A stretch of DNA of 64,000 nt from Pogostemon cablin. Its lineage: Eukaryota; Streptophyta; Magnoliopsida; Lamiales; Lamiaceae. The position numbers and the translations under genes are program-made. Positions 11,186 through 23,473 of the stretch are shown one piece after another. Below the pieces are notes generated by a model, which saw only the letters and a list, made by a program, of their open reading frames with translations, ran no database searches and was not told the origin of the DNA. The first letter of the stretch is position 1; the number at the start of each line of letters is the position of its first letter. The stretch is from positions 27,472,064-27,536,063 of the forward strand of contig CM042997.1 in the NCBI GenBank assembly GCA_023678885.1, given 5' to 3'.

Positions 11186-13505
11186 TTATCTTGGAGGTGG
11201 GGGTGCAGGCATATTGGATTTAGCAAAACCTATCCATGCGAAAATTCCAACTGCAAGGATGACCCATCCAAAGATGTCGTACTTAAGATCAGTACTAATA
11301 CCGCCCTTCTTCACACCCTGCAGTAAAGTAAATGCAGAATTGAGCGTCATAAAACTATGTCATTCTATCAATGAGATGATAAACCAAAGGATATAGAGAA
11401 AGAGGACAGAAACAATATTACAACAGATATTAAAAAAGTCATAATTTGCACATTTTGGTGGGAATTTTTGTTCTAGTAGAGTCATAATTCTCAACTGGAA
11501 CATCAAAATAATCATAAATTACCTTTGTGCTAGTAGACGGTGAAGGGCCTGAAAATGCCTGCTGACCCATACCGTGTTTGTGGATCTCAACATGTAGCTC
11601 TGGAGCCTATGTCACACGGATATACATGTAAACAAATAAGCTATAAGAGAATGCCATTATAACAGATGAACACAAGATATGTAATGTATAACTACGCTGA
11701 GGATACATAGTTTGTCTTTACTGTCTATGCATATATATATTATTTAGTACTTTTTTTTATGGCAGCAGAGTTATGGATAACCAAAGTATCCGTGGAAAGA
11801 TCTTGGGAAAAATGTGTATAGAGTGGTAATAAAAGACATCACAATAATAGAGTACAGTCAAGTATCACAAGTTAAATATATGTAGAAAACTAAGGTCCAC
11901 GATGACCTCCAAGGTCAACACACAAATGCCAAACAACTGAGGAGAAGCCATTAATTAGTAATATCAGTCCACAAATGGCTGAAAATTACACAAATGTATA
12001 TAAATATACATAGATGTGCCAAAAGTAACTCATAACAGACAAGCTGTTCCACAGATAACATAAAGAAAATCAAATAGAAACCATTTGAACAGAGTCAAGG
12101 CACGCTACAAACCTAAAAACCTCACATCCTACAAAGATATTGCGGCAAGAATATTTTCAACAATTCTGGACAGGACAAATGGCAGTATAGCCCATAATAT
12201 TTACTCTGTTACAAGCCTACAACATATCATCTTATTTCAATGTACTTAACCCACAGAGGTTATCCACAATTACATAAAACATGAGCTTCCATCCTACGAG
12301 TAGTGGATCAAGTAAATAAAAAAAAATGCAAATTTTCACATCCCTACTTAAAAATATTAATGATTCCTCCACGAATGTACCTTGGCAGCCACTTCTAAGG
12401 ATTTCTTATACAGTTCATTTTCAGGATCCTGCAACAAAAATGGAAATGAAGAAATGAAGAAATAAAGAATAGTTTCTTTAGCAAATAATCTGAGAGCATT
12501 GTTAGAAAAGTATAATTCTTATACTATAAAACTGTAAGTACCAAATCAGCTGCTTGTTTAAAGTATTGAGCCGATTTATCAAAATAATCTCTAGCCTGAT
12601 CAAGATCAGGAATCAGAAATGCACAAGATGTATACGCATTCCCAAGGCACCAGAGTGCATCGTGCTTTCTGGGATCAACAACCAGTGCCTCCTCCAGCTT
12701 TTCTATAGCACCTGCATAATATTAAGCATCCTATGTTTGATTATTAAAGTACAATGACAATCTCAAGTCAAATTCATGTTTCTGCTTAATTGAGTGGCAA
12801 CAAATTCAAATCCATCAAAAGTAGAAGTGGATTTTTTATATCACTACTCTATACCAAACATCGGATCTGTACATATTAACAAAATTACTTATAATGAGCT
12901 TAAACTAACACAGTATATTCCCAGTATGTTCACAGACAAACGCAAAATCATGTGCAAGCAACGACAGAACATGTAAATAAAGCTTTTTATCACAAATATA
13001 AACTCAAAACCTAGCATCTTGACACCTAATTCATTTTCCATTAAACTCAAAACCTAGCATCTTGACACCATAATTCATTTTCCATTAAACTCAAAACCTA
13101 GCATCTTGACACCATAATTCATTTTCCTTACCTCAAATTCAAAAGCGCAAATTACTCGATCACAGTTCAAGACACAACTAATCCAAAATGCAAAAGCTAA
13201 AGTAATCAACAGAAAGTAGCACAACAACAGAGAAGAAATTATACTCTGAACCATCGCCTTTGAATCTGGACCATTCTGAAACTGCGATAACTCAAGCAAC
13301 ACGCCTCCCCATCTAGTAAGATTCTGCAGCAACAACAACAATCGAACAAAAATCAATCAAACAAAAAACGAATTACACTAACACAGTGCAAGCTAGAGTA
13401 TTCACTAACATCAGCATCCAGAGGGTTTTTAGCGTAAGCTAATTCCGAGCTCTTGCGAGCGTGCTCGAAGAAAAGAATACGATCAAAATCGCTCGACATG
13501 TCCAT
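11186..13505 (-). CDS. TOM20: Plant TOM20, mitochondrial outer-membrane import receptor
   Basis: Six exons on the minus strand: 13505-13410, 13323-13245, 12711-12542, 12428-12381, 11606-11523 and 11317-11186, all with GT-AG borders and consistent phase, giving 202 residues. The product starts MDMSSDFDRILFFEHARK and carries TPR-like helices such as WGGVLLELSQF and KLEEALVVDP. It ends in a single membrane segment (about 176-194, YDIFGWVILAVGIFAWIGF) and the short tail MPAPPPR. Plant TOM20 is tail-anchored, the reverse of the animal/fungal protein, and binds mitochondrial presequences at the TOM complex. Length and architecture fit the Arabidopsis TOM20 isoforms. The upstream region holds a cluster of site II (TGGGCY) motifs typical of nuclear genes for mitochondrial proteins. 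Confidence 0.95.
13001..13130. repeat. Three tandem copies of a ~44-bp unit inside TOM20 intron 2
   Basis: The unit AACTCAAAACCTAGCATCTT...CATTTTCCATTA occurs at 13001, 13044 and 13088. The copies are nearly identical (copy 1 lacks one base), so the expansion is recent. Confidence 0.85.
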
Positions 13506-13800
13506 TTTTTCGTCGATTGATACAGTTCCTGCTAGGTTTTTAATTCAGAAAAATATCAAATGTTTCGTAGTCTCTTGAATTAGGGCTGTTTGATTTTATA
13601 CGGGTTGATTCTTCGAGGTAGGAGATCGTTCCATTTGCTCCGAAATTGGGCCTACTTTTTATTGGGCTTTTGTGTAATAACGATTATTGGGCTTTATTTT
13701 AGAATCAGGCTTGGGCTTTTATGTGAGTGAACTCTACTTATAAACAATTGGGCTTTATGTGACAGCTATAAACAAAATAGGCCACTGATAGCCTAAGCCA
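13506..13800 (-). promoter_or_regulatory. TOM20 promoter with five site II (TGGGCY) elements
   Basis: TGGGCC at 13647-13652, then TGGGCT at 13663-13668, 13688-13693, 13712-13717 and 13749-13754: five within about 110 bp upstream of the start codon. TGGGCY site II elements are bound by TCP factors and are enriched in promoters of nuclear genes for mitochondrial proteins. Confidence 0.6.
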
Positions 13801-13804
13801 AAAT

Positions 13805-14115
13805 AATATCACTGTGTCACACATATTTTTACCCACTTTCCTTTTTGAGGTGTTTCAGGAATTTTTACTTATTCCATAAATGATAAAAATACACCATACA
13901 TCTTATCTACTTTTTATACTTTATTCATCAATTCCAACAATTTTATTTATTTTTTTATACTTTATTCATCATTTCTAATAATTTTTTTTAACTTCTCTTA
14001 AAATTAACAATTTATCTCTACTTTTTCTTACATTAATATATTAAAAAAAAACACTTTCTTCATTTTCGTACCTATACAAACATATTAAAATAACCGAAAC
14101 AGAGGAAGTATTAAA
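13805..14115. mobile_element. Degenerate MITE related to the copy at 38662-38956
   Basis: The left part (TTTTTACCCACTTTCC...GAGGTGTTTCAGG) and right end (ACCGAAACAGAGGAAGTA) align with the 38662 element, which reads TTTTTATCCACTTTTCAA...GGGGTGTCCCATG and GGGACGGAGGGAGTA. Heavily mutated. Confidence 0.5.
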
Positions 14116-14536
14116 AGATGATAAAGATTTGGATGAAAAAGTTTGTGAATTAACAAACATAGGCAAATTCATTGTACCACTCAAATATAAAAAATAGTAT
14201 TATTTTCAAATTTTAAATAAGGAGCTGCAGCCGTCTCAATATTATTTATTAATCAGTATTATTATTATTTTTTTGTCCTGATAAAATTCAAATAAATAAT
14301 TTTCAAATTTATATAAAGTGCACCACGGGTATCTTGTTTGCATCTGTCATGTGTCCGGCTAATTTAATTTTGAATTGTTTTCAAACAAAGGTTATCCACA
14401 GTAACTTGTCTTGTTGTCACCCACCTTAAGTTTTTAAATAAAACTTTTTTTTTTACATAAAATTAAAAATTATTTTTATTTTTTATTTATCCACAAAGGT
14501 CGTATATTTATCCACATTTTTTTTTTACATAAAATA

Positions 14537-14767
14537 TACTCCCTCCGTCCCTCCTTAAGAGGGCCAAATGCTTTTTGGCACGTAAATTAAGGAGTATTAT
14601 TATTTAATGTGTAGTGGGTAGTTGCATTAGTAGGAGTGTGGGTCCCAACATTTAATTGTATTAGAGGGAGTGCGTGGGTCTCATGTGTATAAAAAAGGAA
14701 AGGAGACTCTTTGGGTGGGACGACCAAAATGGAAAAATGGCCCTCTTAACCTGGGACGGAGGGAGTA
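14537..14767. mobile_element. Stowaway-type MITE
   Basis: A 227-bp core with terminal inverted repeats CTCCCTCCGTCCC / GGGACGGAGGGAG flanked by the TA target duplication (14537-14538 and 14766-14767). The CTCCCTCCGT end is the Stowaway (Tc1/mariner) signature. It lies roughly 170 bp before the probable first exon of the DCD gene. Confidence 0.9.
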
Positions 14768-14929
14768 AAATTTCAAAGAAATTGCACTACATCAATTTAA
14801 TGGAAAGCGCGTGCGAGTTAGCACGTTCGTTTTGTACTACAAATGCTTTCCTCCAAGAAAATTTAAAATCTCAGTGACATTTACGTAAATAATGCAAATA
14901 TGAGAGGCATTATTATCATGATTTGTTGA

Positions 14930-17800
14930 TATAGGAACGGAAAATCTTCGTTGCTCCACCTCCTGTCGCATCTTCCGGTGATTCATAGCCGAGAGATTAT
15001 CCCATAAAGGTGCCTAATTTCTCTCTCTAGTTTCGTCTCCGATGATTTGAATCCCCAAATATAGGTTTTAAGTTGCTTCAGTCCATTTACTATGTGTTGT
15101 TGAAACCAGAGTTGTTGAATTTTACTGAAATATTGCGTAATGGCTGAACAAATGCTGAATTTTGAGTTGATTGCTTTCGCATTTGCAATTTGTGGCTTCT
15201 TAATCTGATTTTGACTGCATCAGCATTGTAAGGATTTTGCTCAAATCACTGGATGAGTGTAGCTTGATTTGCTTGGTCAACTGTTGCGAATTGCATTCAA
15301 GTAGTATGTGAAATTTGTGAATTTTGAAATATCGGCATTTGAGTGACGCTTGATCTTGAGTTTTTTCACTTCTGTTTACATGTGTAGTGTAATTTTGGCA
15401 GATGAACTGGTGTTTATGAAAAGATAGAGATTTGTAGTGAAATATTGTGTTGGTCTGTTAACCTTCTCCCATTTGCTTCATATTCTGTTGTAGGCTGTAA
15501 CAATTTTTTTAATGCAGGGTGTAAAATTTAGAATATTGATAAGTAATTATGATTCTGGATTCTGCAAAGAGGCAAATTTGATCTGCTCTCTGGCTTTTGT
15601 ATCATTTTTTTGTTTGTTTGTTTGTGGTTGAACATGCTAGACCATGTGTCCTATTCAGCCTGAATTCTCTCTAGAACAAAAACTGCAAAGAAGATGTTTT
15701 ATGAATGTAGTCTTGCATTTTTTTTTAAAAAAATCTATATAGTCTCAATTTGGAAATAAAATTATGTTTGATTGACTGCTTTGTTTTTTGAGTGAAGTAT
15801 CTGACATATTCTATATAAATATTGTCTGGGGTTTTCCAGTATGGAAAACAGCTTTTGGCAGCTGGGCGATGCACTCCGAGGGCAGTCGAAAGTGTCCGAG
15901 GATCATAAATGGTTGGTTGGAGCTTCAAACTTGGCCGAGCATACTAGATCAAAGACTGAGCGTAGGATCAACCTAGATCTCTCTAAGGGCTCTACCGACT
16001 TCAGGCCGAGGGATAGTTATGGCTTTCAGGAAGATAACAAGTTCGAAAATTTTAACTTCAATATGTTAAACTTGGAAGCTAAGTTCAGTGAGAATGTAAC
16101 CAAAAGTATGCTTAGCAACGGTATCTACAATGTGAATATTGCTTATCAGAATCCAAACATCAACTCTTTGATGAATATTGCTGGAAGCAAATATAACAAT
16201 ATCAATCACGTTAAGGAGCCTAACAATGGCAGCATCAACAACAGTAACTACAAGGATGACATAGCAAACAACAGCAATGCTGTTGATAAAAGATTCAAGA
16301 CGTTGCCGGTGGCAGAGACTCTCCCGAGGAATGAAGTTCTTGGTGGATATATCTTTGTCTGCAACAATGATACGATGCAGGAGGATCTGAAACGGCAACT
16401 GTTTGGTAATTATCAAATTCATCGTCTAATTAGTGGCTTGTTATGTGTATCTACTTCTGTTAGTTTATGTTGAGCAAAATCCACAAATTTACAAATGTTT
16501 TCATTTGACTGCATAATTGTTCTGATGTTCTTATATATATTTTTCCTTCTCCTCTTCACCATCGGATCTTACCATTGTGCGTATAGGTTTGCCCCCCAGA
16601 TATAGAGATTCAGTTAGGGCTATAACGCCTGGCTTACCTCTGTTCCTCTACAACTACACCACTCACCAGTTGCATGGTATCTTTGAGGTATGTTTGATTT
16701 TCTGTTTCGTTTGGTGAAATTACTTCATGGCACTCAAGTTTAACGAGTTATGTGGTGGAGTTGCATCTAGAAAGCCTAACAAGGGCCATTGTTGACAAAG
16801 ATGAGATTAATGAGCTTTTCATGAAACTGTACTATCTGTGGAAAATGATGAGTGGGAGTTGTTTCTTTGCATTAAATACGCAAGACAATGTCTATGCGAA
16901 TATTCATCATACTTTAGCTAGTTCTTTTTCTTTCCTCATATAGTAATTTTCCTAACAAACTCATCTCCAAGCTATTAACTCCCTTTGCATCTACAGGCAT
17001 CAACTTTTGGGGGTTCCAACATTGATCCTAAAGCCTGGGAAGATAAAAAGTGCAAAGGCGAATCCAGGTTCCCTGCTCAGGTGATATGACATCAACTAAC
17101 TAAATATACAAGAAATGTTTTATGTTATTTGTGGATATAATTATATTAAGATGATTTAGACTGGGTGTAAGATTAACAAAACATTGCAAAGATACAGCCA
17201 AATGGATCAAATTGCGTAGCGACTTTCTCACATTCTCTTTTATCCTCAACTAGGTAAGAATTCGTGTTAGGAAACTCTGCAAACCTCTGGAGGAAGATGA
17301 GTTTAGGCCAGTCTTGCATCACTATGATGGTCCCAAGTTCCGTCTTGAGCTCTCTGTGCCTGAGGTTAGTTTTAAATTCAGCACTACCACCCCCCTCTCC
17401 CCCAGCGATCATTGTGAATATCCATTGCTGTGATAGGGGAGCTGATTGTCTTAAAATATTATTGGGTAATGCAGACCTTGGACTTGCTAGATCTCTGTGA
17501 ACAAGCTGGTGTGTAGAAATCAGCTGCTGGCACAATCTCAGCTGCAGCATAAACAAATTGTAGCAATGTACGTTCTTGCTGTCGTTTTTGGTTGAGCAGC
17601 GCGTGTGCTTTTCCATGGAGCACAACCTTGGGAGGCAAATCTAGTCAAGGTGGTGATCTTGGTGTAGAATCGGCCAAATCAATGTAATGGTGTTTTGTGA
17701 AGATGCAAGTAGCTTCAGTTTACTCACCTTGTAAGAGAATATGAAGGCTTCCAACGGCCAAGTAATATAAGAAATGTATTTTTATGCTATGTGAAGTGCA
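14930..17800 (+). other. Transcribed span of the DCD gene, including a 5' UTR intron
   Basis: The sequence 14940-15010 followed by AAAG|GTGCC looks like a non-coding first exon. A strong acceptor TTTTCCAG ends at 15839, one base before the start codon, implying an ~830-bp 5' UTR intron with typical T-rich sequence. Polyadenylation is likely around 17780-17860. UTR limits are inferred. Confidence 0.5.
15841..17516 (+). CDS. DCD-domain, asparagine-rich (NRP/B2-like) protein
   Basis: Five coding exons (15841-16405, 16587-16687, 16997-17080, 17254-17364, 17475-17516) splice in phase to 300 residues. The N-terminal half is hydrophilic and very rich in Asn (about residues 60-150). The C-terminal half is a complete DCD (Development and Cell Death) domain: GGYIFVCNN, then a FGLPPRYRDSV block, PLFLYNY, LHGIFEAS and FPAQVRIRV. 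It ends a few residues after the domain, as in carrot B2 and soybean N-rich proteins. Those relatives respond to osmotic and ER stress and take part in a cell-death pathway; that role here is inferred. Neighbour order (TOM20 then DCD then M48 peptidase) agrees with Arabidopsis AT3G27080-27110. Confidence 0.94.
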
Positions 17801-18318
17801 AACCCAGAAGGGGTTTGATAATTATGATATTTAACTTAAATTATATTGTTTTTTTTTAATAATTTATTTTGTCTCGTATTTTAATGGGATAATTTCCTGC
17901 TATATGTTCCTTATGTTATTTTCTTAGTTGTGCAATTGAATTCCAACCTTAATGATTTTTAATTCATGAGTGATGTTATAATGAGAAAATTGAGTATTAG
18001 TAACTAGTTGAACTAACCATGCGGGTAACAACTTTTCCTTGCAAACTATTTTCAAAAATTATAATACTACTTACCACATAATAATAGAAGTTTAAATATT
18101 ATCAAAATTAGGAGTATATAATATTTATATTAATATAAATATTATTAAAATTAAAATCAGGAGAAAACGAACCGGCGGCTAATAATTACCAGAATTACGA
18201 TTGTGGATTGTAACGTACGGTGACAAAATCTGTTATCGTGCGTGCGTATTATACCCAGTGGAAATATTCTAACGGGCGCCAGTTTACATACGCTAACGTA
18301 CGCCTCTTTCCTCTTCCG
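17801..18318. other. Intergenic between the DCD and M48 genes
   Basis: AT-rich. Nothing recognisable except the presumed M48 promoter and 5' UTR in the last ~150 bases. Confidence 0.4.
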
Positions 18319-20614
18319 ATGGCCGCAGTTCCTCTTCCCTCCATCAACTTCTCGGAGAAGCTCTCTCCTATTAGTTTCTGTTCTAATACCATAAATAAAC
18401 CGGTAATCAGTTTCTCAGGTGGAGTTAAATTTAAACAGCTGGAGAGTAAACGGAGGGGTCACAATTTTTTTTGTCGAGCTGTTGTTATTCGTGATCTCGA
18501 TGCTGATGATATTAGGCATCCTCTAGATAGACAGGTATTTCAGAATTTGATTATTCTTCTGATTTTGTTACGGAAGTATGAAATTAATAGTATAATGTTT
18601 TTTTTTAAACCTGTATGTGATTCCAGAATACGTTGATTTTGAAGGCGATTCCAGGATTAAACGAAATTGGAAAAGCTATATTAGGTACTGCAAATCTGTA
18701 ATGATTGATCGCTTCTTGGTTTAAAACTCGTGTCCAGTATAAATACTTTTATCTGTTGGAATTCGAATTATTTAGAAGAAAGTAAGATTTCATTTGGGTT
18801 GAAGGATGAATATGAAGTTCATGATAACAAATTCATGAGGCATGTTTTATTTATTTATTTTTTTTGGGTGAATTTCACATTCTACTTCATACGAATTCAT
18901 TTGAAATTCTTCTCATTAACTTTCTCTTCGATAGTTCAATCGAATTTTCACCCCTAAACACAACCTAAGCTATTGGTGTCTAAAATGAAAATTTTATAAT
19001 TGATAATTCTATATTACTGAAGTCAATTTGGAATTGTGGTTTCAGGAACTGTTTCAGAGCAAGTTATGCTTCTGGAGAATATAGGGACATCTGTTCTTGT
19101 TTCTGAGAATCAGGTTGGTAGTCAAGTAATTGAGTATAGGACACAGTTTTCATTTGAAACTGGGATTTGTTTAAGTGAATGTTTTCAATCACAAGTATGT
19201 GCAATTTTCTTCTTCTAAATATTGGGGTTTCTCAAATGACTAAAGATTTTTTTTATTTTTTTGTTACTTTTAATATTAATGAGTTAAGATAATTATCTAG
19301 AATCCAATTACTTTCCAGTTTTTGAGATAGAGCAAAATGTTTCCCACTATTATTGATAATTTTGCTTGAAATATTGGTTAACAACATGTTTATGCTTTCC
19401 AGTATACTGTTCACAATATTGTTTCCAGTAGTTGCTTTAATGCTAAACTTGAAGCTTTCCATTGTTTCCCATCATTTATTCTTATAACTGGTTATTGCTT
19501 GTTCTGAAGCTCCCTGAACTCCACGAGTTGATGCTAGAGGCAGCTAGCACATTGAACGTTGAGGCACCGGATTTCTATTTGCGTCAAAGTCCTGTACCCA
19601 ATGCATACACTTTGGCGATTAGCGGGAAGAAACCGTTTGTTGTTGTTCATACGAGTTTAGTGGAGCTTTTGTCAAGAAAGGAGTTGCAGGTCTGTATTTC
19701 AATCATTCAAGCACAACCAACTCTACTTCTATTTATGCTTGAAAATATGATGATGAATGCTGAATTCTCTTGTTTTCCTTTCTGTATCTCTTTCAGGCTG
19801 TTTTGGCTCATGAGTTGGGTCATCTGAAGTGTGACCATGGCGTATGGCTCACAGTTGCTAATATTCTTACTCTTGGAGCATATTCTGTACCTGGTAAGTG
19901 CTTCTTTTTTACTTGTCAGCTTGATTCACATTTAGAATTGTTGTTGATATTCATTACAGATGGGACATTAGTTCTTTATGATGAAGGTCTCATTGAAGTT
20001 AGTGCACTACTGTCATCCATTGACCATTCTACTTCAAAATCTTCTTGGTTACAGGCCTTGGTAGTTTTATCGCTCAGCAGTTGGAAGAACAGCTTTTTCG
20101 ATGGCTTCGGGCAGCTGAACTTACTTGTGATAGGGCAGCTCTTGTTGTTGCTCGAGATCCTAAGGTAGATATCATAGAGATTAATAAGACTGTACTCTGT
20201 GTGATTGTGTGTAAATATTAGTCTCTAATTATCCTCCCATTCCCCCACAAGAGGTGGTCATCTCTGTTCTGATGAAACTAGCCGGTGGATGTCCCTCTCT
20301 GTCGGATCAATTAAATGTGGATGCATTCTTGGAGCAAGCCCGCTCTTATGAAAAGGCGTCTTCCAGCCCAATCGGATGGTACATTAGGTGAGGCTCTAGT
20401 TGTTGTCGCACAATACACTCTTATGGACTTTGAATGTTGATCAATGCTGCATTCTTTATCTTGTCCAACGATGTTCAGGAATGCTCAAACGAGGCAACTA
20501 TCTCATCCTCTTCCAGTTCTTCGTGCACGTGAGATTGATGAATGGTCCAGAAGTCAAGAGTATCAATCTATTCTAAAGCGTACGAAGTGGGCCAACTCCA
20601 CTCAAAATGCGTAG
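18319..20614 (+). CDS. PGM48: Plastid M48-family metallopeptidase (PGM48-like)
   Basis: Eight exons: 18319-18534, 18627-18684, 19046-19113, 19510-19689, 19797-19893, 20055-20164, 20254-20387 and 20479-20614, in phase, giving 332 residues. The start MAAVPLPSINF was preferred over an in-frame upstream ATG because it opens a Ser/basic-rich, acid-poor transit peptide of about 55 residues. The zinc site is HELGH at 179-183, with Glu228 in AAELTCDRAAL as third ligand. It matches the Arabidopsis plastoglobule-localised M48 peptidase (AT3G27110), which degrades plastoglobule proteins during leaf senescence. Exon 4 uses an AAG rather than a CAG acceptor. Family confident; plastoglobule location inferred. 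Confidence 0.93.
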
Positions 20615-21118
20615 AGTTTTGCGTTCACAGATGACAGCTTAGTCTCTTCGTACAGGTGCATGCCAAAGTTGTCGAACTACATAACTCGAACGTTCTTTCT
20701 CAAACACCTGTTTATGTTTTCTAGTGGCAATGTTTTTGAAGTTGTCTGCGTATATATCAATCTTGTGATGCAAATGAGTTGCTAATCGACATTTCTTTGT
20801 TCTGCAGTTCCTTGTTTCAAGATTTGAGAAGCATGGAAGTGTGATTATAATATACAAACAAGAGGTTGGGTGCTTTTGACCTCTCACAGGGTGACCTCCA
20901 AAATTACAGGATATACAATATGCCCCATGAGGTTGGGTCAGTATTAGTTAAAAGCCATTGAACACTATTGTTTCAATGATACGCCTATTGTAACACCTGT
21001 TTGAGTGGTGACCATTAATCTTTGATATGATTATATCTGTATATGCTGTTGGGATGTGTACATATATACTCTGCATTCTTTTCCAGCCTTTAATAAAAAA
21101 TTCTCAGTATAACTTATT

Positions 21119-21226
21119 GAATGTATTTGCATTTTAACCATTGAATCAGTCAGAAAAATAAAGCAGGAAAATGAATGTATTTGCATTTTAACCATTGAAT
21201 CAGTCAGAAAAATAAAGCAGGAAAAT
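21119..21226. repeat. Perfect tandem duplication of 54 bp
   Basis: GAATGTATTTGCATTTTAAC...AAGCAGGAAAAT occurs at 21119-21172 and again at 21173-21226 with no visible difference. It lies in the gap between the M48 and DUF642 genes. Confidence 0.9.
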
Positions 21227-21489
21227 CAAATTTGTGAGACCATCAGAGACAATAAAATTCATCAACTTGTTAGAAAGAAAAATGTAAATCAGGTTAGTTG
21301 GTAAGTAAGCAAATTAAATAAGTAAAATAATTTAATCTAGTGCTGTTTCACAATCCCTCACTCAAGAATTTGTCTACATCTCCTGAAAACTTCCCCAAGA
21401 GAAACAGATTCAAAGATTTATAGTCTCTTCCAACCAAAAATAAGTGTGCAGAACATAGTTACGCAAAGAGATGAAGAATGACAAAACAC

Positions 21490-22922
21490 TCACTCACTGA
21501 TCTTCATCAGGACTATAAGGAGCAAAGCAATCAGGAAGCAAAAATTCGCAGACCATTTGTATCCACTGGAACTACGCAAGACTACACCATCAATCAATGG
21601 ACCACAGAACACGCCATCCTCTCTCTGCTTCGTCATGTAGCTCTGAAAGCTAATCTGCGTTGCACTCGATCCTTCAAACACTACCGAGTATTTTGAAGCT
21701 GATCCTGTCCCTTTGCTGTTAATGGTGAAGTTCTGAACCAACGATCCCGCTAGTACCCCTAAAGTAAAATCACCAGTGCATGAGTCATTTGCATCTCCCA
21801 TCCTGAATTCTAAGGTATACTTTGATCCTTGTGTGAGTTGTTTTACTGTTTGTACGCCTCCGGGAGTTCCTGTTGATATCAACTCGACAGCAGCGTTGCC
21901 CTCAGGGACGAAAAAGTTTTCCGCATTTATGTACTTTATAGCTCCCATTACTGTCCATTGGGGCAGAGCAGATTCAATCAAACTTGGTTCTGATATCAGT
22001 AAAACTCCATCCTTGGAGTATTCTGGGAAAGATGGCCCCAACTCAAAACCACCATTCTGCAGTAGATTATCTGAGTTTTTCATAACAAAATAAAGTAAGC
22101 ACAAGAACATTAACCTTGCCTAAATGAGCAATTATTATCGATGTTCTAAAGTTGTAGAAAGACAAGCTTTACAATGAAATGTTATATGCTCATTCAGATC
22201 CCTTACTCCATCACAAATTCAGACAAAACAGATAAGAGGCTGAAGAACAGAAAAGAAGAATTCACATACCATCCCAGTGAACCAGTGGTCCAATGGTGAC
22301 CAACGAAAGCCCATCCACCACAGGCCAACACGTGGACTCCGGATCTGCATCAACATCTTCACTTTCAATCACCAAATTAATAGGTTCTCCTCCCATCCAG
22401 CTTCCTATGCGGTGCCCATAAACTTCCCAAGGTTCATCCCCAAACTTGAGAGCTAAATCAAACTGAGCAGAGCTATCGGGCGCTGAAACGACGAGGCTTG
22501 CATTGGTAGTGCAGCCCAGAGTAACATTTCTAGCCAATGTGAAGGTCAAAAGGTACTCCTTCTCATCCCCACTTGCAGTGAATGTTTGGTTTATTTTAGC
22601 ATCTTGACCCAACACTATGGCATGGACGCTTTTCTGCGGCAGGGATATATTAGCTCCGGCGGTTGCATACTTGGCGTCGCCCTCGAACGACCATCCAGCA
22701 ATGGTGCTTCCATTCAACTTAAAGAAGGAGCTGGAGGTTGTGCTCCAGTTAGATGGTGGTATTTCAAAATCTGGATTCTGCAGAAGATCTGCAATGAAGA
22801 AAGAATAATATAATATCACGTGTTGAATGATCAATTTGTTGATGGGATTAAAACAGAGAGCACATACCTGCAGAAACAGAAGCTAGCAAGATGCATAAGA
22901 TGAAAATTTTCAAGAGCTTCAT
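21490..22922 (-). CDS. DUF642 (BIIDXI-like) cell-wall protein
   Basis: Three exons on the minus strand, 22922-22868, 22788-22270 and 22070-21490, in phase, 384 residues. Residues 1-18 form a signal peptide (MKLLKIFILCILLASVSA). Two DUF642 galactose-binding-like modules follow, each opening with the same signature: DLLQNPDFEIPPSN in exon 2 and DNLLQNGGFELGP in exon 3. The conserved Cys-x-P pairs (CWPVVDG, CGPLIDG) are present. Relatives such as BIIDXI bind wall polysaccharide and modulate pectin methylesterase; inferred here. The last ~20 residues are strongly hydrophobic (FCFLIALLLIVLMK) after a small-residue stretch, which could be a GPI-attachment signal or membrane anchor, as in one DUF642 subgroup. 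Confidence 0.93.
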
Positions 22923-23473
22923 CTGGTGGAGGTATGATGGGATTCTCTCTCTACTTCTTCGTACGTTTCAAAACTCTGCAATGATGTCACGATTTCAAAG
23001 TCAGATGGAACTAAAACTAGTAAGTCAACGGGAAGTAGGTGCTTGGATATTTCCTATAAGGGGTTGACTAGAGTAAATAACCGACAGTTTCTGTAGATGA
23101 ACATGATCCAGATTCTGCTCCACTGGATCACAAACGTGTTTCTTGTTTCATCATATTGAAAGCTGTTTTAGCCAGTAAGAAAACCCCCACTTGCAGGAGA
23201 CGAAGATGAAGATGATCTGCTAATCTTCCATACAATACACAATAGAACATAAGAATGACTACCATCTCAGTACACACACACAAGGAAACAGCTAAACATG
23301 AATGGATCAAACAATAGATGATAAGACATTCCAGCTTCATGCGCTTGAGACATTCAGACATTATTCTCGAGAGATTTGTAGCTCGACCTAATTTCTCTCG
23401 AGTTATACAAGCTCCAGCTTCACAAACTCAAGAGAATGATGTGCACATGCTCGAGAATGATCGTAAAATGGCA
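22923..23473. other. DUF642 promoter / PPR 3' flank
   Basis: No gene. It should hold the DUF642 5' UTR and the 3' UTR of the PPR gene. A short (AC)n run lies at about 23270-23282, with two TCTCGAGA-like words at 23366 and 23397. Confidence 0.4.

Noticed and set aside
18220..18318. Upstream in-frame ATG of the M48 peptidase
   Set aside because: The added residues do not look like a transit peptide start, and MAAVPLPS at 18319 fits better.
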